NCBI GenBank assembly: GCA_963837365.1
Contig: CAWIMW010000001.1
Coordinates: forward strand, 1,236,108-1,300,107
Direction of reading: 5' to 3'
Length of the DNA stretch: 64,000 nucleotides
DNA from: CAWBXL01 sp963837365
GTDB lineage: Bacteria > Acidobacteriota > Terriglobia > Terriglobales > Acidobacteriaceae
In this document: in pieces, positions 54,619 to 63,846 of the stretch
Position numbering within the stretch: position 1 is the first letter of the stretch
Layout: every line of letters begins with the position of its first letter
Position numbers and translations under genes: made by a program
The notes under the pieces: generated by a model
The model's input: the letters and a program-made list of their open reading frames with translations, nothing else
Told to the model about the DNA's origin: nothing
Databases searched by the model: none

Positions 54619-57257
54619 TGCCGCTCACTTTGGATCAGCGAGAAAGGGAGATTCGGGAACCCGCGCTATGCGAGCAACTTCCCGTCCGAGACTACCTCGA
54701 CAACGTGGTTGTGAGAACGAATGGGAGTTTTGCCGCAGGCTACGAACTGAAAGGCCTGACTTCCTACTTTGCCACGGATGAGGGACGCAACCGCGGCAAG
54801 CTCATGCTGGAAGCCCTGTTGCGCTCCCTCCCCGAGCAAAGCATGCGAGTGCAGTTCCGTTACGAAGTAGTGGAGGATCTGGGTAGCCTGCTCGATCAGT
54901 ATGTCTCCAACCAACGGTCAGAACATCCCGAGACATGTGCGTTGGATGAACTGCGTGTTGAGAGATGGAAGGACAAGGAAGCCGCCAATCACTACCGCCG
55001 TCCACTGTTGCATGCATATTTCATCTGGGATCCCGTTCTCCATCGCCGCATCCTGGGAAAACCGTTGAAGCCAAACGGAGAAATCTTCAGCCTGTCAGCG
55101 CGTAAATGCATCGAGCGCAGTTGGCAGGAGCACCAGGATCTGCTGGCTGAGTTCGAGAGCCTGCTGCACGGAGTGGAGACCGCACTGCAGGCAGCAGAAC
55201 TCGGCGCAAGAAGGCTGAGCGATGACGAAGTGTTCCTTGAGACAAAGCGTGCCCTTAATCCCCTGCGCCCTGACCTATTGCCGTATCGAAGAAGCAACGA
55301 TCTTCTGGACTACCGCAGCGCCCGTCAGCAGATCACGGACGTAAGCATCGTTGACGAAACCGACAGCTATCTCAACGTTGACGGCATCCTGTACACCTTC
55401 GTGAGTCTAAAGGAACTCCCGGATGCAACATTCCCAGGGACCCTTCGGGAGTTGACCGCCCTCGATTTCCCAATCATCGTCACTGCCCAACTGACGATCC
55501 CTGACCAGGCCAAGGTCTTAAAGGCCTACAAGAGCCGATTGCGCAAGATGCAGGCGGCACAGCGCGACTCGCATGGCGGGTTCAAGGTGAATGTCGAAGC
55601 CCAGGTCGCCGAGACCCAACTGTTTAAGGTCCAGCAGGACATCATTTCCAGTTCGGTGAAAACTGCCCGGTTGAGCGTGGTCATCGGGACGCGGACCTCG
55701 CAACCTGCCGTCACAACTTCCAACCTCGAAGAGGCAGAGCGCACAATCGAGAACCGCCGTCAGCAACTCCTGTATGCCATTGCGCGAATGAACGGCGCGA
55801 AGGGCGTCGCAGAGACACTGGCGAAGCGACGGCTTTTTATCAGTTCGCTGCCCGCAATGGGCGACGCAGACAAACGCGATCAGGATCTTCTGACCACCAA
55901 TGCCGCGGATCTCCTGCCGGTCGAAATGCCCTGGCAAGGGACTCCGCGATCTCCCCTCTTCCTGTTGGAGACACCTTACCGCCAGCTCATTCCGTTTTCG
56001 TTGTTCGATCCATCTCTGAGTGACGCCAACATGCTCGTGATGGCGAAAAGCGGCGGGGGAAAGACGTTCATGGTGCAGCAGTTCCTGCTAATGGCCGCAA
56101 GGGACAATCCCTTGATCTCAATCATCGAGCGCGGCGATTCCTATCGTTCATTGGTTGAGCTCATGGGCGGGCGGATGGTTACCATGTCTCTCGATACCGA
56201 CCAGACGATCAACCCCTGGGACTTGGCGAAGGGCCAACGCGAACCCAGCAAAGACCAAGTCGCATTTCTGAAGAACCTAACCCGCCACATGTTGGGCGAC
56301 AGCGGCGCACAGGATGTCGACCTACTCGACAATCTGATTACCGAGGCGATTCTCCGGACATACAAGCGGGCTGCCATTCGCCCGTCGAACCCGATCCCTG
56401 CGTTCTCTGATCTCCGCGACGAACTATCGCAGTGGCGAGACGAAGAAAAGAACCAGAGGGTAATGGACGAGGCACAGCTGGCGGCGATCAAGCTGCGGAG
56501 TTGGACGGGCGAGAAGGGCGTGTATTCGAAACTGTTTGACCGGCCAACGACTATCTCTCTCGACAATCCGTGGCTGTTCTTCAACGTGGAGCAACTCAGC
56601 GACGATCCGCGCCTTGAGACCGCAATGAGCCTGCTAATCGCCCATGCAACGGCGCAGCGCGCCTCGGGAAGCGGCGGCAGACGCAATATCACGGTGTTGG
56701 ACGAGTGTTGGTTTCTGCTCGACTCGCCTGTGCTCGCGCCGGAAGTCGTACAGCTTTTCCGTACGGCGCGAAAGCGGAACGCCAGCGTCTGGGGCATTTC
56801 GCAGACCGCTGAGGACTTCGTGGGAACAGAGTCCAGCCCACGGACACACGGCGCCGGAATCGTGAAGAACTCGAATACCAAGATCATCGGGCAGCAACCC
56901 GGTGACATGTCGGCCTTGCGGGACCACCTGCACCTGAATGAGACAGCACTCAACGAGATAAAGCACTTCAGCGCCCCGGTCAAAGGAAAGAGCGCCGATG
57001 CCCTGCTTGCGATTGGCGAGAAGGCGGAGACAACGCACACCATTCGTATGTCTCCCACGCCCGTTGAGTACTGGATCATGACCACCTATGCGCGCGAGCG
57101 GGCCTATCGAGCTTGGTGGCTGGAGCGGAGTCACCGTCTGCCCCGAATTGATGCCTACCGCCGGCTCGCGGACGCCTTCCCCCAAGGCTTGGCAGACCTT
57201 GATCCGCTTCCCGAGGAAATGAGTGGTGAAGTCGCGAGAGGAGCCAAAACGATATGA
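54618..57257 (+). CDS. VirB4-family conjugation ATPase
   Basis: 879 residues from the GTG at 54618, which has AAGGAGG seven bases upstream; longer frames run into virB3. The N-terminal half is the CagE/TrbE/VirB-type domain. The C-terminal ATPase has Walker A MAKSGGGKTF at 475-484, SIIERGDSYRSLVELMGG, and Walker B ITVLDECWFLLD near 692. The motif before the end, SNTKIIGQQPGD, fits the hexameric VirB4/TraC group. It powers pilus assembly and substrate transfer at the inner membrane. It overlaps the next gene by ATGA. Confidence 0.93.
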   Translation: MPLTLDQREREIREPALCEQLPVRDYLDNVVVRTNGSFAAGYELKGLTSYFATDEGRNRGKLMLEALLRSLPEQSMRVQFRYEVVEDLGSLLDQYVSNQRSEHPETCALDELRVERWKDKEAANHYRRPLLHAYFIWDPVLHRRILGKPLKPNGEIFSLSARKCIERSWQEHQDLLAEFESLLHGVETALQAAELGARRLSDDEVFLETKRALNPLRPDLLPYRRSNDLLDYRSARQQITDVSIVDETDSYLNVDGILYTFVSLKELPDATFPGTLRELTALDFPIIVTAQLTIPDQAKVLKAYKSRLRKMQAAQRDSHGGFKVNVEAQVAETQLFKVQQDIISSSVKTARLSVVIGTRTSQPAVTTSNLEEAERTIENRRQQLLYAIARMNGAKGVAETLAKRRLFISSLPAMGDADKRDQDLLTTNAADLLPVEMPWQGTPRSPLFLLETPYRQLIPFSLFDPSLSDANMLVMAKSGGGKTFMVQQFLLMAARDNPLISIIERGDSYRSLVELMGGRMVTMSLDTDQTINPWDLAKGQREPSKDQVAFLKNLTRHMLGDSGAQDVDLLDNLITEAILRTYKRAAIRPSNPIPAFSDLRDELSQWRDEEKNQRVMDEAQLAAIKLRSWTGEKGVYSKLFDRPTTISLDNPWLFFNVEQLSDDPRLETAMSLLIAHATAQRASGSGGRRNITVLDECWFLLDSPVLAPEVVQLFRTARKRNASVWGISQTAEDFVGTESSPRTHGAGIVKNSNTKIIGQQPGDMSALRDHLHLNETALNEIKHFSAPVKGKSADALLAIGEKAETTHTIRMSPTPVEYWIMTTYARERAYRAWWLERSHRLPRIDAYRRLADAFPQGLADLDPLPEEMSGEVARGAKTI

Positions 57258-58057
57258 AGAAGATCTTTATTTCGTGGGGAAATCTAACACGCAAGCTCTC
57301 GTGCAAGCAGTTCATCGCTGTTCTGGCAATCGTGCTTGTACTGGCTCCAGTCAGTGCCCAAGCCATTGGGCTTGGTGACATAGTGTCCCTGATCAAAACC
57401 ATCACCGGCACCCTCCAGGATGCCGTCGGCGGTATGCTGAGCGAAATCCAGGGTGTGCAGACAACGATCAACAACTACCGCCAGCAGATCATCTGGCCCC
57501 TCAATGAACTTAACGAGGTGCGTGGGTTCGTCAGCGCAACCAAGGCTCGATACTCGGGCTTGATATCCCAAATCCAGAGCATCAAGAACAACAGCGCAAG
57601 TCTGGCAAATCCCAAACAACTGGAGTCAGCGCTCCGTGGCGGACAGGCTGGCGGAATCGGTCAGTTCCAGCAGTTATACACCCAAGTTTATGCGACCGTG
57701 CCGGGGGCAAATACCGCACGGCCGATACACCGCGACATGATGGACATTGACGATGCGCTGGCCCTGGACGCGCTAAAAACGACTGTTGTCTCTGACCAAA
57801 CAACGGCACAGCTGTTGGCCCTGGCCGACTCCCTTGAGCAGCAATCAGCAAGTGCTGCGCCGGGGTCTGCACCTCTACTGACCGCCCAGGCCCGCGTTAC
57901 TGACCTCGTTGCTCAAGCCCAGATGGCGAAGATGCTCGCTGCAGAACTGCGTCAGGAGGCAGCGAAACTGGCACACCAGAACACGTTGCTCAAGCAGAGC
58001 GCGACAGCCACGCGAAATCTACAGAATCAGATGCAGCAGGTACTTAAGCATCCGTAG
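57254..58057 (+). CDS. VirB5/TrbJ-like protein, copy 1
   Basis: 267 residues. A signal peptide (FIAVLAIVLVLAPVSAQA) precedes a long helical protein with strong coiled-coil character: GGMLSEIQGVQTTINNYRQQIIWPLNELNEVRGFV and, near the end, LAQAQMAKMLAAELRQEAAKLAHQNTLLKQ. The helical IIWPLNEL segment resembles TrbJ/VirB5 proteins, which sit at the pilus tip. It overlaps virB4 by ATGA. A paralogue follows directly. Confidence 0.7.
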   Translation: MKKIFISWGNLTRKLSCKQFIAVLAIVLVLAPVSAQAIGLGDIVSLIKTITGTLQDAVGGMLSEIQGVQTTINNYRQQIIWPLNELNEVRGFVSATKARYSGLISQIQSIKNNSASLANPKQLESALRGGQAGGIGQFQQLYTQVYATVPGANTARPIHRDMMDIDDALALDALKTTVVSDQTTAQLLALADSLEQQSASAAPGSAPLLTAQARVTDLVAQAQMAKMLAAELRQEAAKLAHQNTLLKQSATATRNLQNQMQQVLKHP

Positions 58058-58067
58058 GAGTATGCCA

Positions 58068-58880
58068 ATGAAATTACCAGCGCGGTTGTGGGCGCTTCTC
58101 AAAAATGCTTTCTTCTGGGCACTCGCTTTGGCGGTAGTGCTCGTGATCCTGCCGAGCAAAGCGCGCAGCCAACTAGGCCTTGATCCGTGCTGCGCCATCA
58201 TCTCGGCGGGTCTGGATACGATCTCCGGTTTGCTGAAGAGTGTCGTAGCCAAGCCACTGGCGTCCATCCAGCAAATCGAACAACAAGCCTCGGACTTTGA
58301 GCGACAGGTGGTGTGGCCGGCGACCGCGATCAATCAGGCCCGGGCTCTGGCGGTTCAGGCCCAGGGACAGTTCACGCAGATGCGCCAAGTCTTTCAAATA
58401 CCGGTCTCCAGCGCGACCCTTCCGACCCCGCAACAGCTCGAACAGAGCTTGCTTTCTCGCAATCCAGGGGCGGTAGGACAAATCACCAGCAAATATTCCG
58501 CCCTTTACGGCCCAGTCGTGGCACAGACGGACGCTCCGCAACCGGTTCGCGATCTGGTCGATATGACCGACGCTGCCGCGCAGGCCGCGATGAAGAGGGC
58601 GGTCGAAATTGATGCGCTGGCGGACCTTGAACTCCAAGCAGCTGAGCAAATCAATCAGCAACTACAGAACGCCGCTCCGGGGAGCGCCAACATTTTGGAG
58701 GCTCAGACATCGGCTTGGCTGGTGCGCGCAAATGCATACACCCAGTCCGCCATGGCAGAGCTGATACGGGTGCGCTCGATCGAGTTGGCCAATGAGGGTG
58801 CGCGACTGAAGTTCAGCACTTCGCACACAGGCGCACTGCACAGCAAAGGCAGCCAAGTCCTGCAACAAGGAGTTCAGTAG
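58068..58880 (+). CDS. VirB5/TrbJ-like protein, copy 2
   Basis: 270 residues from the ATG at 58068, which has TAGGAG seven bases upstream; the ATG two codons earlier is too close. A signal anchor (FFWALALAVVLVILPSKARSQ) is followed by a helical body. VVWPATAINQARALAVQAQGQFTQM corresponds to IIWPLNELNEVRGFVSATKARYSGL in copy 1, and SATLPTPQQLEQSLLSRNPGAVGQI corresponds to SASLANPKQLESALRGGQAGGIGQF. A Cys pair in DPCCAII distinguishes it. Tandem VirB5-like genes could give tip proteins of different specificity. It ends 2 bp before the VirB6 gene. Confidence 0.68.
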   Translation: MKLPARLWALLKNAFFWALALAVVLVILPSKARSQLGLDPCCAIISAGLDTISGLLKSVVAKPLASIQQIEQQASDFERQVVWPATAINQARALAVQAQGQFTQMRQVFQIPVSSATLPTPQQLEQSLLSRNPGAVGQITSKYSALYGPVVAQTDAPQPVRDLVDMTDAAAQAAMKRAVEIDALADLELQAAEQINQQLQNAAPGSANILEAQTSAWLVRANAYTQSAMAELIRVRSIELANEGARLKFSTSHTGALHSKGSQVLQQGVQ

Positions 58881-58882
58881 CC

Positions 58883-60022
58883 GTGTTCTATTTCCAGAAC
58901 CTCCTCAATATGGCAATGACGGGAATCGATGGCACGGCCATCATCCCTACGGTGACGAATTTTGCGTTCGCCATCCTGCTGGTCGGGTTCTTGATCGGAC
59001 TGTACCAGGCGGCGTTTCGCGGCGGGGATGTGCAGGCCCTTGCCGTCACGGCCGTCAAATACCTAGTCGTCGCCATGATCATCTCCAACTGGGCGACGGT
59101 GTTTCGAGATGTCAACGGCTCCTTCAATGCGGTCGCGAACTTCATCGGTGACAGTTCGGGCGCGGGAGACATGTTCCAGAGCTGGATGGGGCAGCTTCAG
59201 CAACAGTTCGCGAACAACCCGGCGCTCACTCTTTGGGACATCATCACCGGAGACCCGGCGGGCACCATCACCGTCCTGCTCCTGCTTGTTGCCTACGTTG
59301 TCTATGCCCTGGCCATCATCGTCTTCTGCTTCTTCTACGTGTTGTTTGGTTCGCTGCTGTACGTCCTTGGGCCCCTGGTCCTCGCGCTCATCCCTATCGC
59401 TGGGATCGGCCAGTTAGGAAAATCGTACGCCATCAACCTGATGATCTGGAACGCCTGGGGCATTCTGTATGCGACCTTTGGCGCCCTCATCACCGCCATT
59501 CAGTTCAACCGGGTCAATGATGTATTGGGCAACGGGTTTCTCGGTTACCTGAAGGGTCTCCCCGATTCAACGCTGCTCGGGCTGGTGAGCATCTTCTATG
59601 CGCTGGCCGTCGCCCTGATCCCGTTCATTGCCAAGAGAATCATTTCCGGTGATGCCGGGTCAGCTGTCTATTCCGTTGTTCGCGCGGGGATCTTTGCAGT
59701 TGGAGCAGCCGTCGCGGGAGCGGTTGGAATGAGCACGGGAGCAGCCGCTGTTCCAGCCGGTGCGGCAGGCGGGGCGTCGGGTGCAGCAGGCTCGTCGGCC
59801 CCGGGATCAGCTTCGGGGATGGGAGACTTCATTCGCGGGGGAGTGAGTAGCGCGATGAGCAGCAACGCAAGCCCGCCGACACCACTACCTTCGTCGGCGA
59901 GTACGCCGCACAGGCCCTCGGGGTTTGTGTACAGACCGCACGGCCCCGTACAGGTCTTGAGCTACATGGCGGGGCGCAGCCTGGCGACAGCGGTCGCGGG
60001 CGATTCGAAAGAAAACAGTTAG
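58883..60022 (+). CDS. VirB6/TrbL-like polytopic membrane protein
   Basis: 379 residues starting at GTG 58883. About seven helices lie in residues 15-300, including AFAILLVGFLIGLYQAAF, TITVLLLLVAYVVYALAIIVFCFFYVLFGSLLYVLGPLVLALIPI and LGLVSIFYALAVALIPFIAKRI. The GPLVLALIPI and NLMIWNAWG segments fit VirB6/TrbL, the central inner-membrane platform that passes substrate. The last 90 residues are a low-complexity Ala/Gly/Ser/Pro tail. It is placed between the VirB5-like and VirB8-like genes, as in many T4SS operons. Confidence 0.85.
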   Translation: MFYFQNLLNMAMTGIDGTAIIPTVTNFAFAILLVGFLIGLYQAAFRGGDVQALAVTAVKYLVVAMIISNWATVFRDVNGSFNAVANFIGDSSGAGDMFQSWMGQLQQQFANNPALTLWDIITGDPAGTITVLLLLVAYVVYALAIIVFCFFYVLFGSLLYVLGPLVLALIPIAGIGQLGKSYAINLMIWNAWGILYATFGALITAIQFNRVNDVLGNGFLGYLKGLPDSTLLGLVSIFYALAVALIPFIAKRIISGDAGSAVYSVVRAGIFAVGAAVAGAVGMSTGAAAVPAGAAGGASGAAGSSAPGSASGMGDFIRGGVSSAMSSNASPPTPLPSSASTPHRPSGFVYRPHGPVQVLSYMAGRSLATAVAGDSKENS

Positions 60023-60032
60023 GAGAGTTCCC

Positions 60033-60770
60033 GTGAACATTTGGCCAAAGAAACGAGAACCGCAGGACGCAGACAAACCCGGGAAGCTTCGTTACAGCCG
60101 TTACTACGAACACGACGGCGCGCTACGTGCCTATGCGAACCGCTCCATGATTCTAGCTTTTCTCTGTGTGCCGACGACGCTGCTTGCCGTGGCCTTTGCA
60201 ATCTACGTTCGATTGCAACCGCCGACGGTAGTCCGTGTCGATCCTAGCGGTGAGGCAACCGTTGTAGGACGAACCAAGCCGGAAATCACTGTGGTGCGAG
60301 GCCAGGAGGCAGAACCCAGCGAATTTGAGAAACGTGCGTTCGTCCGGCTCTTCCTGGAGCGGTATCTGGATTTCTCACCTGCAAATGTCAGCCGCAACTG
60401 GGCGGAAAGTTTGAACATCATGACCGCAAACTTGCGGCGCACGGCGTACGCGGCCATGCAGAAAGAGAACACGATTGGAAAGATTGCGGACGACCAGACC
60501 ACCTCGGAGTTTCAATTGCGGTCGGTTGAAGCCGCGAAAGACGATCCGTTTACTTACGTTGCCTTCGGGGTCAAGGAGATCCACCATCTGCACAACCAGA
60601 ACGAGACTATCGACAAGGTGGTTAGCGAATTCCACGTCCGCCTGGTGGTCGAAAAGCGGTCGGAATCGAATCCCAGCGGCCTTTTGATCGGCGAGTACTG
60701 GGAGCGGGCCATTGAGGGAGAAAAACGGAATTGGGTTTTGCAGAAGACGAGCCTGGGCGCTCCGCAATAG
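60033..60770 (+). CDS. VirB8/TrbF-like bitopic membrane protein
   Basis: 245 residues from the GTG at 60033, with AGGAGA upstream. A cytoplasmic N-terminus (about 38 residues) precedes a single membrane helix (MILAFLCVPTTLLAVAFAIYV). The periplasmic domain of alpha-beta NTF2-like type runs to the end; VRLFLERYLDFSPANVSRNWAESLNIM and FVAFGVKEIH-like strands match VirB8/TrbF. The protein nucleates the inner-membrane complex. It is the last recognisable T4SS core gene; the two following ORFs lie beyond it on the same strand. Confidence 0.82.
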   Translation: MNIWPKKREPQDADKPGKLRYSRYYEHDGALRAYANRSMILAFLCVPTTLLAVAFAIYVRLQPPTVVRVDPSGEATVVGRTKPEITVVRGQEAEPSEFEKRAFVRLFLERYLDFSPANVSRNWAESLNIMTANLRRTAYAAMQKENTIGKIADDQTTSEFQLRSVEAAKDDPFTYVAFGVKEIHHLHNQNETIDKVVSEFHVRLVVEKRSESNPSGLLIGEYWERAIEGEKRNWVLQKTSLGAPQ

Positions 60771-60784
60771 AAGAGGATGCATTG

Positions 60785-61084
60785 ATGGAAACGAAGACAC
60801 AGAACATTGGCGAGGACGCACAGATCGGCAGGTCCGAAGGCTCTCGCTCCCGCGGTAAACGGCGTGCCACCGACGATGGCAATCTCCGTTACTTCCTACC
60901 GAAAGCCGGCTCGTCCCCTTCCAAGCCGGAGCTCGGCCAGGAGATGGCAAGCGAGGGCGAGGCATTGATTGAGGCATTGAAGAATGAGCAGCCCTTTTAC
61001 ACGCTAACGGCGTGGAAAGCGGTGCCTGAAGTCAACGGAAAGAGCAGTCCGGTAATTGTGAAGCAGGCGCTCGCGCGAGCCTAG
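60785..61084 (+). CDS. Hypothetical protein of the T4SS operon
   Basis: 99 residues from the ATG at 60785 (METKTQNIGED); a frame from 60731 overlaps virB8. The first half is hydrophilic and basic (SEGSRSRGKRRATDDG), the second half has LGQEMASEGEALIEALKNEQPFYTLTAWKAVPEV. No membrane segment or known motif is present. It follows virB8 by 14 bp and so belongs to the operon. The basic N-terminal part could bind nucleic acid, but that is a guess. The 230 bp to the next gene are not obviously coding. Confidence 0.55.
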   Translation: METKTQNIGEDAQIGRSEGSRSRGKRRATDDGNLRYFLPKAGSSPSKPELGQEMASEGEALIEALKNEQPFYTLTAWKAVPEVNGKSSPVIVKQALARA

Positions 61085-61314
61085 TTCGCGGCTGGCGCAA
61101 ACACAGCACAGAAGAGTTCTCAGAAGACCAATGACAGTTGGTCCTTTGAGCACCCTACGGCTTTACGTGGGGAAATGTGCTGACCCGGCTTCAACAACTC
61201 GAAGCTTGGCCAGAAACCCGAACAACAACGGGGGCCAGGCGAGAGAGAAGCTAGCGGTCACGCGAACTCCTTAACTCGGCAGGTATCCCCGGCAAAAGTT
61301 AAGGAGAAACAAAA

Positions 61315-63846
61315 ATGAATACGAAGAATCACAAAATCTCGGTCGACCAGATTCAAAACCTGGAGATCGACCGCAACGGAAGAGTGATGCCCAGACTGAA
61401 CGATCTTGACCCCTTGGAGAACACGCTGCTCAGTGTGCTGTATCCGGGTATCAAGGTCGCCAGCGTCAATGTTCCAGTCGAGGTACTCGATGAGTACGAA
61501 GAGTCGAAGGTCGAGAACACCATGGCGAGGCTGGTGTGGCAGGGCGTCCACTACAAATTAGTTGGAGCGAGTGGCTCGGCAAAGAAGGGCAAGTTCTATT
61601 TTGTCGACCAGGAGCACAGCCGTCCCATTGCTGAGCGGTTTCAGCATTGGCCTCAGGCGGCAATTGTTTACTTCGGGATCCTCGTATCGCCCTGCAAAGT
61701 GATGATGGAGGAACCCGATGCCCACGTACTGGTCGTACCCGACCATTCACTGGGAACGAACGACTGCCGCGGATGGATCAGGCGCTCAGTGTTCGGAAAA
61801 CTGCAACAAAAACATGGTGCCGAACTTCTGGACAGAGAGGTGACGAGACTCCTACAGCAAAACTGTCCGGATGGCCATGACAAAAACCTCTCACCTGTCG
61901 AACGGGAAAGGTCAGCCCTCGAAGAGACAGCACAACGGGAGATAACTGGAAAGCTGTTGCACTCGGAGCGGTTTTACCAGTTCCGTATGGCCTTTCACGA
62001 CACACAGGCGAAGGGTTCCTTCAAAATCATGGAGGATGATGCAGCCGACGCTCTGGAGACCGACTTCATCCTGCCAGAAAGCGCAGTCAAACCAGGACTG
62101 AAGACGCCAGCGGCGATGTACTCGATTTTCGGGCCGGGCAGAAGATTTCGTGGGCGCATCGCAGTCGGAATCCGCGAATTGTCCCGCCAACTCGAATTTG
62201 AGTCTAGCTACACGCTCGTAGAGCATGCGCCCGACGACTCCATTCAACTCGAAATCCTGCCCCAGGCAATGGAGCAGGTGCGGAAGTTGAGTGCAGCCGT
62301 GGGCGAAGGCAGATACGGCGAGTTGCTGGAAATTCTTGGTCGGCCTCAGGACAAGTCTCTGGCGGATGGCATGGAGCAGGGATTCAAAGATGACTTCAAT
62401 GTGGTTGAAGGCCTGCTCTTAGCTGACGCCAGCGGCCATATAGTCCGGCATCCCTACGTCAACAATCAACTCAACAAGTTGCTCGCCAGATGGGCGTTTC
62501 GGGTCGCGACGGGAGGAGGTTTCCGCCTGCCTGCATTCGCGCTTATGGACGACGGCTACCTGTTGCTGAAAGACGGAGAAGTCTTACATGGTTCCGATTG
62601 GATCCCGCAGCACAGAGCAATCGTGCCGCTAAGCTCCACGCGGGGCCTGTGTGTTCGCTATCCGATACGAATGTTTGACGATCTTCTGCCGTTCGAGAAT
62701 CTCTCTGACGGTGAAATCGAAAATCAACTGAGAGAACACCTTTGCCGGCAAAGGTGCGTGATGAGTAAGCCGGAACTGGAGCGTCTGATCGCGCGACAGC
62801 TCCGCTTGGAGGGTACCTATGTTCTCCACTCAGAAACGGCAAAGAAGAATGGCGGCGATTATGACTTCGATTGGATTTGTGTGATCGAAGCGGACCGATT
62901 TCCACGGTTCGTGGAGTCGCGGTTTCGCAGAGGGATGGGTGAGCAGCAGGGCAAGACCAAGTTGAACAAGGCGAAAGACCCCTGGTTCAATCTGGAGCAC
63001 GTGGCCATGAAGGCCCGGGGGAACCATATCGGCTCAATCACCGATTTGATGACCTCGTGCCGGGCTGACGGGAGAGAGGACCTGGCCGATCAATTAGCCA
63101 AGGAACTTCAGAATGCGCTCGACAGTCTCAAGTGGCAAGTCCAGCCCAATCTCACGCTAGTCGCTGACATCCGCCAGCAGGTCAACCAGGCGCCGTGGCT
63201 TCGTTACAAGAACGAGCGGCGCATTTCCGACCTGCCCTTACACCTCGATGTGGCCGATAGCGACAGCATCGGGAAACTCTACAACCATGTCCGAAAGGAC
63301 ATCGAAGACTTGCTGACCAACAAAGCGCCGATTGAGGCATTCAAAGGTCTCGTGGTGGGAGAGGAAGTCAGTCGCGAGATGCTGAAGGACTGCCATTTCG
63401 TCAATCGGGCCTATGCCGCGATTGTCAGCATGATTGCTCAACGGCACGAACAACTCAAGCTAAGACTAGAAGAGGCCAGGGCCGATTGGGACGCGGTACG
63501 AAAGAATCCGGACCGCGACCTGCGGAAACAGAAGCTCTTTGCCAAGACGCAGGCCCAGGGTGCTTATCGTTTCGATGAGGACCGGGGCAAATACGAGATG
63601 AAGGCGATCCTTGCTTACATCCGCATCTGGGCACAGAACAAAACAGAGAATCGGAAGGCCTGGCTGCAAGCGCTGAACCGTGTTGTCTGCGGCGGCAAAG
63701 GCAGCGGCTCAATTCTGTTTCTGGCTTTTCCGCAGGAACTGATCGACAAACTCGCGGAGCGCACCGGAGGAAGGTGGTCCGCGTGCACCTACCGCAGCTT
63801 TCGGTGGGCTTCGTCTACACGGACTCCACTGGCCGGACCTTTCTAG
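61315..63846 (+). CDS. Putative two-barrel RNA polymerase (RdRP/QDE-1/YonO-like) in a conjugative element
   Basis: 843 residues; AAGGAG precedes the ATG. From residue 77 to 610 it matches, in order, the pattern of the cellular RdRP/YonO superfamily. GVHYKLVGASGSAKKGKFYFV (77-97) resembles the G.xYxFLxxSxSQLR block. FRMAFHDTQAKG (223-234, K233) and LPESAVK (253-259, K259) resemble the first-barrel lysine blocks. GGDYDFDWICVIEADRFP (513-530) resembles the catalytic DxDGD block, with D515, D517 and D519 kept but Phe518 for Gly. NHIGSITDL (570-578) to ALDSLK (601-606) resembles the LG...LA...AVDxxKTG block. The spacing K233-K259 to D515 resembles QDE-1. If right, it makes or copies RNA; the Phe substitution leaves activity open. 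The identification is by eye, without a search. Confidence 0.6.
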   Translation: MNTKNHKISVDQIQNLEIDRNGRVMPRLNDLDPLENTLLSVLYPGIKVASVNVPVEVLDEYEESKVENTMARLVWQGVHYKLVGASGSAKKGKFYFVDQEHSRPIAERFQHWPQAAIVYFGILVSPCKVMMEEPDAHVLVVPDHSLGTNDCRGWIRRSVFGKLQQKHGAELLDREVTRLLQQNCPDGHDKNLSPVERERSALEETAQREITGKLLHSERFYQFRMAFHDTQAKGSFKIMEDDAADALETDFILPESAVKPGLKTPAAMYSIFGPGRRFRGRIAVGIRELSRQLEFESSYTLVEHAPDDSIQLEILPQAMEQVRKLSAAVGEGRYGELLEILGRPQDKSLADGMEQGFKDDFNVVEGLLLADASGHIVRHPYVNNQLNKLLARWAFRVATGGGFRLPAFALMDDGYLLLKDGEVLHGSDWIPQHRAIVPLSSTRGLCVRYPIRMFDDLLPFENLSDGEIENQLREHLCRQRCVMSKPELERLIARQLRLEGTYVLHSETAKKNGGDYDFDWICVIEADRFPRFVESRFRRGMGEQQGKTKLNKAKDPWFNLEHVAMKARGNHIGSITDLMTSCRADGREDLADQLAKELQNALDSLKWQVQPNLTLVADIRQQVNQAPWLRYKNERRISDLPLHLDVADSDSIGKLYNHVRKDIEDLLTNKAPIEAFKGLVVGEEVSREMLKDCHFVNRAYAAIVSMIAQRHEQLKLRLEEARADWDAVRKNPDRDLRKQKLFAKTQAQGAYRFDEDRGKYEMKAILAYIRIWAQNKTENRKAWLQALNRVVCGGKGSGSILFLAFPQELIDKLAERTGGRWSACTYRSFRWASSTRTPLAGPF

